Source of the DNA: Pseudomonadota bacterium
GTDB lineage: Bacteria > Pseudomonadota > Gammaproteobacteria > Burkholderiales > Thiobacillaceae
Reading direction: 5' to 3'
NCBI GenBank assembly: GCA_021791235.1
Contig: JAJYXA010000266.1
Coordinates: 1-14,248 of the forward strand
DNA length: 14,248 bases
Shown in pieces: positions 1 through 7,285 of the stretch. The translations under genes were made by a program, and so were the position numbers. The notes beneath the pieces are model-generated. The model did not search any database. It was not told the origin of the DNA and was given only the letters and a program-made list of their open reading frames with translations. Numbering within the stretch: position 1 is the stretch's first letter; every line of letters starts with the position of its first letter.

Positions 1-1
1 A

Positions 2-472
2 CCCCCGGTGCAGTATGTCATCGCCGGCATCGGTGAAGACGCCGATTACCTCGATGGCCTGATCGCGGAACATAATGTGCGTGGCATCGTCCACCGGATA
101 GGTGCGGTTAGCGAGGCCGACCTGCCGCGCTGGATGAATGCCTGCGACGTCTTCGCCATGCCCAATCGGGAAATCAACGGCGACAATGAAGGCTTCGGGA
201 TGGTGTTCATCGAAGCGGCGGCGTGTGGCAAGCCCAGTCTGGCAGGGCATGCCGGCGGTACGGGTTCGGCGGTGATTGATGGCGAAACCGGACTCAGGAT
301 AGAGGGGACGCGGACCAATGCCGTCGCAATCGGGTTGGCAAGATTGCTCACTGACGAGGGTAAGCGCATGGGCAGGGCTGCGATCGAACGAACGCAGCGC
401 GAATTTTCCTGGGAAAAAGTGGCGGAGAAAACGGCTGCCCTGAACCAGGCTGAACATAGGAGCGGGTCATGA
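2..472 (+). CDS. Glycosyltransferase family 4 (group 1), C-terminal part, 5' end outside window
   Basis: This is the nucleotide-sugar-binding half of a GT-B retaining glycosyltransferase that would move a sugar from an activated donor to a lipid-linked or glycan acceptor at the inner face of the membrane. The frame is open to the window edge, so the gene is partial. The GTG at position 8 is an internal Val codon, not the start. Visible hallmarks are the strand-loop 'VIAGIGED' at the edge, 'ACDVFAMPN', and the family E-x7-E motif (the two Glu of 'EGFGMVFIE', about codons 61 and 69 counted from position 8), followed by 'AAACGKP' and 'GGTGSAVIDGETG'. The family normally has about 350-400 residues, so roughly 200 are missing upstream. 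Its stop overlaps the next gene's ATG (ATGA, 469-472), so the two are probably co-transcribed. Donor and acceptor cannot be read from this fragment. Confidence 0.93.
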   Translation, partial: PPVQYVIAGIGEDADYLDGLIAEHNVRGIVHRIGAVSEADLPRWMNACDVFAMPNREINGDNEGFGMVFIEAAACGKPSLAGHAGGTGSAVIDGETGLRIEGTRTNAVAIGLARLLTDEGKRMGRAAIERTQREFSWEKVAEKTAALNQAEHRSGS

Positions 473-1197
473 AATTCATCCTGTTGGCCTTGGCGGGTTT
501 GCTGGCTGCCGATCCGGCCTTTGCCCTGCAGCCCTGGGGCAAAACAGCAGCCGAGGATGCCATGTGCAGGGCGCAAATTGCCGGCCGCGACACGTCCGAC
601 AAGCGAAACTGGGGACATATGCATCACTACTGCGATGGCCTGCGTTTCTACAACCGCGCCATGTCGAGTATCCACGATCGCAATGAATTCAAGTACAACA
701 TACAGGAATCGCTGGGCGGGTTCGATTACGTGCTCTCACACACGTCGCCGGATTTCAACATGCGGCCCGAGGTTATCGCGGGCAAGGCAAGAACCCTCGC
801 GCTTGCCGGGCGCAAGGCCGAGGCGGTGATGCTCTACACGGGCGTCGTTCAGCAGACCCCCAAGTATGTCCCGGCTTACCTTTATCTTGCGGACCACTAC
901 GCGTCGAGCGACCGCAAAAAAGCGCTCAGTCTCGTCAGCGACGGCTTGCGCCACAATCCCGGCACCAGGAGTCTGCAACGGCGGTATCGGGAACTGGGCG
1001 GAAAACTCCCCTATCCTGAACCGCCGGTACAGGCGGCGCCCGCTGTGACTACGCCCCCGCAAGCAGAAGAACCGGCAGCCGCTGCGGAAGCCTCGGCCGA
1101 AGGGGATTCGGCTGGGAAAACGGCCGCCGAACCGGCCGCAGAAAAACCCAGCATCGGCTCTCCGAAAAATCCCTACTGCCGGTTCTGCCCGGACTGA
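469..1197 (+). CDS. Secreted TPR-like protein with Pro/Ala-rich tail and C-terminal CxxC
   Basis: A 242-residue protein that I cannot assign to a named family. Residues 1-19 form a Sec signal peptide (Lys2, hydrophobic core, Ala-Phe-Ala before the likely cleavage site), so the product should be periplasmic or exported. The mature N-terminal part has two cysteines (C33, C55) in a His/Tyr-rich stretch ('HMHHYCDGLRFYNRA'). Residues about 99-165 look like two TPR-type helical hairpins (Ala-Leu-Gly-Arg-Ala spacing, then 'PKYVPAYLYLADHY'). Residues about 181-228 are a low-complexity Pro/Ala/Glu linker, and the chain ends with 'YCRFCPD', placing a CxxC (C237, C240) at the extreme C-terminus. A good AGGAG (458-462), 6 nt before the ATG, supports this start. 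Overlap with the upstream glycosyltransferase suggests a scaffold or partner role in polysaccharide assembly, which is inference only. Confidence 0.85.
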   Translation: MKFILLALAGLLAADPAFALQPWGKTAAEDAMCRAQIAGRDTSDKRNWGHMHHYCDGLRFYNRAMSSIHDRNEFKYNIQESLGGFDYVLSHTSPDFNMRPEVIAGKARTLALAGRKAEAVMLYTGVVQQTPKYVPAYLYLADHYASSDRKKALSLVSDGLRHNPGTRSLQRRYRELGGKLPYPEPPVQAAPAVTTPPQAEEPAAAAEASAEGDSAGKTAAEPAAEKPSIGSPKNPYCRFCPD

Positions 1198-1218
1198 CCG
1201 TCCGCTCGGGCCGCAAAA

Positions 1219-4200
1219 TCAAACCCGGACGAAGGCCTGCAGCTTTCCCCAGAGTTCGGCGGCCAGGTCCGGGTGGTTGGCCGAGACATCATGCCGGCAC
1301 GACGGGTCGGCCTCCAGATCGAACAGCCGCAGCGCGTGTCCGCCCTCCAGCGGTTGATACACCAGCTTCCAGCGTCCCCGCCGGATCATGCGATCCTTCG
1401 CCGTCATGATGCGTTCGCAATAGTCGGGCTTGATGCCCAGCGTGCCGCGGTCGCGATCCGGCACGTCGATCAGTTCCAGCAAATCCGGATAGCGAAGATG
1501 CTGCACCGGCAGCCCCGGAATGTCGGTGATCCAGATGCCGGTTTCGTTGAAGGCGTCGAGTTCGGGACAGGCGGTTCCATCCGTCAGGCAGCCCGCGAGC
1601 GACACGCCGTCCATGCCGCCGGCCGGCGGCGCGTCGACCAGGTCGAGCAGGGTGGGGGCGAGGTCGATCGAGCGCACCACGGCGTCGATCCTGCCGCGCG
1701 CCGGCTTGCGCGGGTCGCGGATCACCAGCGGGATGCGCGGACTGGCCTCGCCCACCGCGGAATTGCCCTGCCCCCAGGTATCGTGCTCGAAGAATTCCAT
1801 GCCGTGGTCGGAATAGACGACGACGATCGTATTGTCGGCCAGCCCGCAGGCTTCAAGATGCGCGAGCATCCTGCCGACCTCGTCGTCGAATTCCGCCACG
1901 CAGCCGTCGTACAGGTCGATGATCTGGTCGAGGTCGAATTCCTCACGGGGCGCACCCTGGCGGCGAAGAATCTCGAAGGGGTCGGTCAGCCGCGCCATGG
2001 CGAACTTCGATTCGCCGCGATAGGCCGGGTCGGCAAAGCGCACGTACCACGGCCATGCCGAAGCAAACGGCGGGTGCGTGGTGGAATAGAACACGTTGAG
2101 GAGGAAGGGCGCACTGTCCGCCGCCAGGCGCGAGACCAGGCGCCGGGCGCGCCTGCCCATCGGCTGCGTCAGCGGCACCCCGCCCAGATAGTAGAGCTCC
2201 GGCAGCAGCAGGCGTCCCAGGCGGTTGTGGGTGAACAGCGACAGGTACAGGCGCAGATCCTTGGGGCCCTGGCGGATCAGATACTTCAGGTTCCACTGGT
2301 CTTCCGGCAGGTCGGTGTGGTCGAAGCCGAATGAGAATTTCCCCATGTCGCCGCCGCACCAGTCCGACAGCGCGGCAGTGCGATAGCCCCGGGCTTTCAG
2401 CAACTGCGGTAAAGCATCGACCCTGAGCCGGGTTTCCTCGTCCGGCACGAAGTTGTCGCGGATGCCGTGGGTGTGCGGCCAGGTGCCGGTAAGCAGGGAA
2501 ATCAGGCTGGGCGCGGTGCGCGCGCAGGGCACGTAGCAGTTTGAGAACAGGGCGCCCTGTTGGGCGAGGCGGTCGATGTTCGGGGTGAGCGCGCGGCGGT
2601 AGCTCATCGCGCCCAGGCGGTCGGCGCGCAGCGTGTCGGAACCGATCATCAGGATGTTGGGCGGGGCATCCGCGCGCCGCGCCGGCAGCTTGCGCGGCGG
2701 ACGCGCCTCGGGCTGCCGGGCGGTCCAGGCCACGGTGCCGGCGATGAAGAGGACCGCGGCCCACAGCGCCATCAGGTCGCCGATTCGATTCTCCCTTGCG
2801 AGTTGCCAGGAGGCGGCGGCGAACAGCAGCGCGCTCGCCCCCAGCCACAGCGCTTGCAGCCAGACGATGCGTGTCGGCGTCATCCAGTGCCAGAGCCCAT
2901 ACAGCCGGCTCATGCGGTAGTGCATCGACGCCACCAGCAGGCCCGGATTGAAGCGCAGCTTGCGGATGAATTGCAGCGAGAACGCGCCCAGCACGCCGAG
3001 GATGGCGGCAATGAAGGCCAGGCCCGTCGACCACGTCGCGCCGAGCACCGTGTCGAGCATGAAGTAGATCAGCACGCCGGCGCCGCCGGTGAACAGCATG
3101 ATGGCGAACGCCCAGGCGGTGAGCCGCGCCAGCGCATACAGCGTGTAGCGCCGGTAGTGGGTGAGGATTTCCGCGCGGATGCGCGGACCGGTCTGGGAAA
3201 AATCGAGCAGCGATTTTGCGAGCAGCGTGGTCGAGCCGAGCGCCGCCACGCCGAGGGCGGGCAGCAGGCCGGTCCATTTGGCGTCGCCGCCGGCAAACCA
3301 GGCGATCAGGCCGCAGGCGGCGGTGAGGATCGCCAGCGCCTCGACGCCCAGCATGCCGCGGTCGGGGGGGAGGGCCAATTTTTGATGGCGGTGCCCGGAT
3401 TCGCTGCGGCCGCGAATCTCGCCGAGCGCAGCCGCGGTGCGCACCCAGAAAAAGCGGCGCTTGGCCCACGTCAGGCTGAAGGTGCTGTGATATGCGTATT
3501 CCCCCAGCTTGCGCCACATGTAGAGCGGCACCCGGCCGTTGCCGTGGATGCGCGAGGTGGAGCGCGTGCGCTGGAAGCTTTTTCTGAGCAGATAGCCCAG
3601 CTTCAGGCGCTCGGTATCGACATAGTGATACTGCACCATGTCGGGGACATACTGGCAGGCCGCGCCGCGCGCCAGCGCGCGCAGCACGTATTCGCTGTCT
3701 TCGCCGCCGCCAAGGTCGTGGCCGTGCGGCCCCAGTTCGGTGGAAAACCGGCCGGCCAGCCCGAACACAGGGCGCCGCACCACCAGGTTGCCGCCGCCGG
3801 GGATCGGGCCTTCCTCTGCCGTGATGGTCTTGGGCGCATTGCCCTGGTCATAGCGCGGCACCGGCAGGGGATAGATGCGATAGGGGCCTTCGTCGTGCAC
3901 CCAGGCCGGTTCGCTGCCATCCCAGTCCGGCAGGATGCGGCCGCAATAAAATCCCGCATCCGGCCAGGCTTGAACCGCCTGCTCGATGGCAACCAGATAG
4001 TTTTCATCGACGCGATGGTCGTCGTCGACGAAGGCGCTGAGTTCGGTTTCGATTTCCGGAATCGCGCGGTTGAGCGCGTGCGACTTGCCGGGCGTGGGCA
4101 CTTCGATCAGCCGCAGCGGCAGCCAGCCGGCTTCGACCTGCCGGGCCTGGTAGGCGCGCATGCGCGCCGCGGTATCGTCGGTGCAGGCGTTGGCCGCCAC

Positions 4201-4314
4201 CAGAATCCGCACCGGCATGGCGGGCCGTTTGGCCGCATTGATCGATGCCAGCACCCGCTCCAGCAGGTCGGCGCGGTTGTGGGTGCAGATCAGAATCGTG
4301 ATGGCGTTCGCCAT
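1219..4314 (-). CDS. Fusion: GT2 glycosyltransferase / about six membrane helices / alkaline-phosphatase-superfamily (sulfatase-like) domain
   Basis: A 1031-residue, apparently bifunctional membrane enzyme. Residues 1-300 are a GT2 domain: 'ILICTHNRADLL' at the start, a metal-binding Asp cluster 'VDDDH' (96-100), and an acidic 'GGGEDSEY' (202-209) as candidate catalytic base region. Six hydrophobic segments follow (about 322-341, 347-366, 392-420, 424-448, 484-503, 512-531). Residues 551-1031 are an alkaline-phosphatase-superfamily domain: 'GSDTLRADRLG' (558-568, first metal Asp D560), 'TAPSLISLLTG' (600-610) at the nucleophile motif, and 'YSDHG' (834-838, metal D836/H837). Sulfatases have Cys or Ser, converted to formylglycine, followed by x-P-x-R. 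Here the aligned residues are Thr600 and Leu604, so ordinary formylglycine sulfatase activity is unlikely. A Thr nucleophile is known in phosphoethanolamine and phosphoglycerol transferases of the superfamily. It is the last gene of the operon, 3 nt after its neighbour, with no strong Shine-Dalgarno, suggesting coupled translation. Confidence 0.92.
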   Translation of the reverse strand: MANAITILICTHNRADLLERVLASINAAKRPAMPVRILVAANACTDDTAARMRAYQARQVEAGWLPLRLIEVPTPGKSHALNRAIPEIETELSAFVDDDHRVDENYLVAIEQAVQAWPDAGFYCGRILPDWDGSEPAWVHDEGPYRIYPLPVPRYDQGNAPKTITAEEGPIPGGGNLVVRRPVFGLAGRFSTELGPHGHDLGGGEDSEYVLRALARGAACQYVPDMVQYHYVDTERLKLGYLLRKSFQRTRSTSRIHGNGRVPLYMWRKLGEYAYHSTFSLTWAKRRFFWVRTAAALGEIRGRSESGHRHQKLALPPDRGMLGVEALAILTAACGLIAWFAGGDAKWTGLLPALGVAALGSTTLLAKSLLDFSQTGPRIRAEILTHYRRYTLYALARLTAWAFAIMLFTGGAGVLIYFMLDTVLGATWSTGLAFIAAILGVLGAFSLQFIRKLRFNPGLLVASMHYRMSRLYGLWHWMTPTRIVWLQALWLGASALLFAAASWQLARENRIGDLMALWAAVLFIAGTVAWTARQPEARPPRKLPARRADAPPNILMIGSDTLRADRLGAMSYRRALTPNIDRLAQQGALFSNCYVPCARTAPSLISLLTGTWPHTHGIRDNFVPDEETRLRVDALPQLLKARGYRTAALSDWCGGDMGKFSFGFDHTDLPEDQWNLKYLIRQGPKDLRLYLSLFTHNRLGRLLLPELYYLGGVPLTQPMGRRARRLVSRLAADSAPFLLNVFYSTTHPPFASAWPWYVRFADPAYRGESKFAMARLTDPFEILRRQGAPREEFDLDQIIDLYDGCVAEFDDEVGRMLAHLEACGLADNTIVVVYSDHGMEFFEHDTWGQGNSAVGEASPRIPLVIRDPRKPARGRIDAVVRSIDLAPTLLDLVDAPPAGGMDGVSLAGCLTDGTACPELDAFNETGIWITDIPGLPVQHLRYPDLLELIDVPDRDRGTLGIKPDYCERIMTAKDRMIRRGRWKLVYQPLEGGHALRLFDLEADPSCRHDVSANHPDLAAELWGKLQAFVRV

Positions 4315-4317
4315 GGC

Positions 4318-5229
4318 TTAGCGCGACCGGAACAGGCCCTGCATCATGCCCAGGAAATGGAATACCACGATCTCGCGGTTGAACGCCTCGTCTTTCGATT
4401 GGGTCAGACGCCCCCAGATCATCCGTGCCACGGCGCGCAAAAACTGCGGAAATACATACAGCGGAATGTTGAATATTCTCCGCTGGCCCGGGATGCCCCG
4501 GCTCTGCGCGATGTTGCGGCTGGTCTGGAATCGCCAGCGTCGAAAGTACCGCTTGGTCAGCCGAAAGCTCTCCACCTTGTGATGCACCCTCGATCCGCCA
4601 AGAAACACAGCCTTGAACCCGGCATTCAGGATGCGTTCGAACATTTCGCCGTCTTCCCCGCTGGCCAGCACCTTGCCCTTGCGCCCGCGATTGGTGTCGA
4701 ACAGTACCCCCCGCTCGACCACGGCTTTGCGCATCGCCATGTTTGCGCCAAAGGGAGCCTGGCTGGGCGCGGTGATGGGATAGTCGTCCGTCCGGGCGGT
4801 GCGCACCGCGAGAAAGCCGTAGAACCGCTCGGTCAGCCATGGCGGCGGCGGCGTCTCCCAGATCGGCGCGATGTAGCCGCCGCAGGCATCGGCCCGATAC
4901 CGGCTTAATCCTTCGAGCGTGGTTTCCAGCCATTCGGGTTCGGGCAGCACGTCGTCGTCGGTAAACAGGATCACCTCGCCGCGGGCGTGGTTGATCCCAT
5001 GATTGCGCGCATGGGAAAGTCCCTGCGCGCCTTCGAATTCATAGCGGAGTTGCGGCCAGTCGCGCCGACCTTCTTCCACTACGGTCCGGGTGTGATCCCT
5101 GGAATTGTTGTCGACGACGATCACTTCCCACTCGCGTTCAGGCGCAGTCTGCTGCGCTTGCAATGCAGTTAGCGTGTCGCGCAGCGATTCGGCGCGATTG
5201 TAGGTGCAGACGATTATGCTGGCGTCCAA
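4318..5229 (-). CDS. Glycosyltransferase family 2 (303 aa)
   Basis: A GT-A fold glycosyltransferase acting on a nucleotide-sugar donor at the cytoplasmic membrane face. It opens with 'IIVCTYNRAESL', then 'VIVVDNNSRD' (nucleotide binding), 'LFTDDDVLPEPEW' with the metal-binding Asp cluster at 91-93, and 'SGEDGEMF' (190-197) as the ED-type catalytic region. The C-terminal third is basic and aromatic with a weakly hydrophobic stretch ('RIFNIPLYVFPQF'), consistent with peripheral membrane contact. The start is TTG at 5227-5229: the GT2 first beta strand begins at residue 3, no in-frame ATG lies just upstream, and an AAGAAG-like Shine-Dalgarno precedes it. It is 19 nt after the previous gene and 3 nt before the fusion gene. 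Its middle region closely parallels the GT2 half of that fusion, so the two look like neighbouring paralogues. The sugar specificity is not readable. Confidence 0.92.
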   Translation of the reverse strand: MDASIIVCTYNRAESLRDTLTALQAQQTAPEREWEVIVVDNNSRDHTRTVVEEGRRDWPQLRYEFEGAQGLSHARNHGINHARGEVILFTDDDVLPEPEWLETTLEGLSRYRADACGGYIAPIWETPPPPWLTERFYGFLAVRTARTDDYPITAPSQAPFGANMAMRKAVVERGVLFDTNRGRKGKVLASGEDGEMFERILNAGFKAVFLGGSRVHHKVESFRLTKRYFRRWRFQTSRNIAQSRGIPGQRRIFNIPLYVFPQFLRAVARMIWGRLTQSKDEAFNREIVVFHFLGMMQGLFRSR

Positions 5230-5248
5230 GTTTGCTTCTTTCTCGGGA

Positions 5249-6223
5249 CTAATCTGGTGGCTGGCGGCCTAACCGGGGCTGCATGAGGCGCCAAAGCAGT
5301 TTTAGCGTTCCGATGTTAAAGTCCATCGGAGCGCTGCGAGCTAGCGCGCCCAATGCCTCGCGTCGGTTTCGTTGCTGATGGTGGTGCCATGCCAAGTCGA
5401 ACCAGGCCTTACCGAGAGCGGCACGAAACCTGGGGAGAAGATACGACGGATATATGCCATTTTGCGCACCCTGGACCAGTCGTTGTTTGATATCAATGCC
5501 TGATTTGATGTGATCGAACTGTCGATCACCCCGCGAGGAGGTGCCCTGGCCTTCTGCGCGCTGTAAATAAAATCCATCAGCAACATGAGCCGTACGCACA
5601 TTGAGTGCGGCCTTGATCGCCCAATCACAGTCCCAAAGAAGGCAATCAGGCCGGTACGGCCCGATACGCCCAAGAGCGGACCTTCTGACCACAGGCCTCT
5701 GAAAGCCCATAGGCACAGATTTCAAGAGCGCGTCCAGCAGCCTTTCATCGAAGGATATGAGCCCGCTTTCTGTCGTGGCGCCTTTGGCTTCAGTGAGGGC
5801 CCTTGTCATGGCCGCATCATAGTTTTCCTGGCCATTGGCCGCTGCGCTACCGAACCAGGAGACGCCCATGAAAACAACATCCAGGTCAGGATTGCGTTCA
5901 AGCACGCCCAAGGCGCGTTCAAGATAGGCGGGCGCGTAAAGATCGTCGTCATCGAGGAAGGCAACTACTGGCGCACGCGCAAGGGAAACTCCTTTGTTTT
6001 TGCAGGCGGCACCGCCTTTGCCAAAGTCGTGCCTGACAATGCGAATTCTTTCGTCAGCAGGAACAATGGCCGGCGGCGAGGAGGCATCGTCCACGACAAT
6101 GGCTTCCCAGTCTCTCCGGGTCTGCCGGAGCAGGCTGCCTATCGCCTCCAGCAGCAACTCGGGGCGGTTGTGTGTGGGGAGAACGACACTGACCGCAGGC
6201 GTGTTGGGTTGGACAAACTGCAT
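5249..6223 (-). CDS. Glycosyltransferase family 2 (324 aa), lower-GC gene
   Basis: A GT-A fold glycosyltransferase with 'VSVVLPTHNRPELLLEAI' at residues 11-28, 'AIVVDDASSP' (41-50), a run of four Asp at 91-94 ('FLDDDDLYAP') for metal and donor binding, and 'LLWDCDWAIKA' (195-205) near the expected acceptor or base region. A His-rich helix ('WHHHQQRNRREAL') lies near the C-terminus. The ATG at 6223 is preceded by AGGA at about 8 nt, supporting this start. Base composition is lower than in the flanking genes; for example positions 5461-5520 hold 27 G/C of 60, against 45 of 60 at 8461-8520. Recent acquisition or exchange of this transferase is a reasonable inference, since such swaps are common in O-antigen and capsule loci. 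It lies inside the minus-strand operon. Donor and acceptor are unknown. Confidence 0.92.
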   Translation of the reverse strand: MQFVQPNTPAVSVVLPTHNRPELLLEAIGSLLRQTRRDWEAIVVDDASSPPAIVPADERIRIVRHDFGKGGAACKNKGVSLARAPVVAFLDDDDLYAPAYLERALGVLERNPDLDVVFMGVSWFGSAAANGQENYDAAMTRALTEAKGATTESGLISFDERLLDALLKSVPMGFQRPVVRRSALGRIGPYRPDCLLWDCDWAIKAALNVRTAHVADGFYLQRAEGQGTSSRGDRQFDHIKSGIDIKQRLVQGAQNGIYPSYLLPRFRAALGKAWFDLAWHHHQQRNRREALGALARSAPMDFNIGTLKLLWRLMQPRLGRQPPD

Positions 6224-6226
6224 GCG

Positions 6227-6358
6227 CTATGTCCTGCCGGATGGCTTGTGCGGTTCTTGCGCATAGCTGTTTTCAAGGAAACAGGTCTCGTCGTGTTGGG
6301 GTGTTCCGCGCAGCGATTCGACCCAAACATTGGTGCTGAAAATTATGCTGTGGTTCAT
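6227..6358 (-). CDS. Candidate small ORF, 43 aa, unknown function
   Basis: An ATG-started frame of 43 codons fills nearly all of the 141-nt gap between the sulfotransferase and the following GT2 gene. It starts 6 nt after the sulfotransferase stop, and its TAG ends 3 nt before the GT2 ATG, which is spacing typical of real operon members. The peptide begins 'MNHSIIFSTNVWVESLRG', is rich in His, Glu and polar residues, has one Cys, and has no evident signal peptide or membrane helix. Of its 42 non-start codons, 26 end in G or C, compatible with the lower-GC neighbour but only weakly suggestive of coding. No clear Shine-Dalgarno precedes it. It could be a genuine small protein, the remnant of a larger gene lost when the neighbouring GT2 arrived, or a chance frame in a leader. 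Confidence 0.25.
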   Translation of the reverse strand: MNHSIIFSTNVWVESLRGTPQHDETCFLENSYAQEPHKPSGRT

Positions 6359-6364
6359 GGCACG

Positions 6365-7285
6365 CTACCAATCGTATCCCAACCGAACTGCGATGGGACC
6401 TGCCGCGCGCTTCAGCAGCCAGCGTTCCAGCGCATTGACCCGAGCCTTCTCTCCGCCACGCTCGGAGCTGCCGACTTTCTTTGCCAGCACCGCGTGGTCG
6501 GTCTGGATGCCGAGGTAGGCGTCCAGCTCGGCGAGCGGCGGCGTGGGGCCGATCAGGTCCTCGTAGCGCAACAGCATCGCGCCGATCGATTCGGCACCCT
6601 CGATATAGCCTTCCATCAACCGCCGCCAGTGCGTGCCGAAAGCTGTCGGCGTGAACACCGGCCGATCGGGGAAGAGGTCGTACCAGCTGCGGCCGTAGCG
6701 GCAATAGGAGCGGTAGGCCTCGAGCGGGTGGCGGTACAGCAGCACGAAGCGCGCCCTGGGATAAAGCCAGCGCAGGTAGCGCGCGTGTTCGATGCCCAGG
6801 CGCACTTCCTTGATCCCCCAGCGGGCAGCGCCGGCCCGGGTCGCCGGCGCGTCGAACAGGGTGTCGTGGAAGGCCCGGTGCGCGCGCCAGAGCGCATCCG
6901 GCGCGGGAAACAGGTTGGCCACCCAGCTGCCGGTCAGCTGCGCAGGCGGCGTGCCGTCATAGTAGTATTCGGCGGGCGGCCAGCCGGGACGGAAGGCCTT
7001 GAGCGTATCGGCCATCGCCTGGATCGGGCCGCATTCGTCGTAGGGTTCGCCCCAGATCAGCACGCGCCTGTCCGACATCACCAGGCGTTGCAGGAGCGTG
7101 GAGCCCGAGCGCCATCCCGCCGACAGCAGAAAGATCGGCGCGACGGTGTCGTCTTGGGGTGCGGAACAGGCGGCTTCCAGCGTCGCGAGCCCGCTGCCGA
7201 TGCCCGTGTAGCCCCGGGTGAGCTGGCGGTGCTGGGCGCGGGACTGTGCGGGGCCCTTCAGCGCGGTCTGGATGGTGCGGATCAT
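6365..7285 (-). CDS. PAPS-dependent sulfotransferase family protein (306 aa)
   Basis: Predicted cytosolic sulfotransferase that would transfer sulfate from PAPS to a carbohydrate hydroxyl or amine. The 5'-phosphosulfate-binding loop is clear at residues 55-63 ('SAGWRSGST', following the hydrophobic strand 'IFLL'). 'WGIKEVRL' (156-163) matches a conserved element of bacterial carbohydrate-type sulfotransferases, and the 3'-phosphate-binding motif is 'LLYRHPLEAYRSY' with Arg185 and Ser193. Length is usual for the family. I choose the ATG at 7283-7285, which overlaps the upstream GT2 stop (ATGA). A longer in-frame start at 7462 would add 59 Arg/Pro/Ala-rich residues lying entirely inside the upstream gene and is rejected. 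Placement between glycosyltransferases in a wecB operon argues that a repeat-unit sugar is the acceptor. Which sugar cannot be read. Confidence 0.9.
   Translation of the reverse strand: MIRTIQTALKGPAQSRAQHRQLTRGYTGIGSGLATLEAACSAPQDDTVAPIFLLSAGWRSGSTLLQRLVMSDRRVLIWGEPYDECGPIQAMADTLKAFRPGWPPAEYYYDGTPPAQLTGSWVANLFPAPDALWRAHRAFHDTLFDAPATRAGAARWGIKEVRLGIEHARYLRWLYPRARFVLLYRHPLEAYRSYCRYGRSWYDLFPDRPVFTPTAFGTHWRRLMEGYIEGAESIGAMLLRYEDLIGPTPPLAELDAYLGIQTDHAVLAKKVGSSERGGEKARVNALERWLLKRAAGPIAVRLGYDW

Noticed and set aside
1187..1211. Possible bidirectional terminator between convergent genes (GCCCG ... CGGGC)
   Set aside because: The stem is short and imperfect, the left arm lies inside the coding end, and there is no U-run.
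1219..2664. Calling the C-terminal domain a genuine formylglycine sulfatase
   Set aside because: The Cys/Ser-x-Pro-x-Arg activation motif is absent. Thr and Leu stand at the two key positions.
2560..4908. 782-codon open frame on the + strand
   Set aside because: It is antisense to the fusion gene and the GT2 gene, Arg/Gln/His-rich with no domain, and explained by GC-rich codon bias of the real genes.
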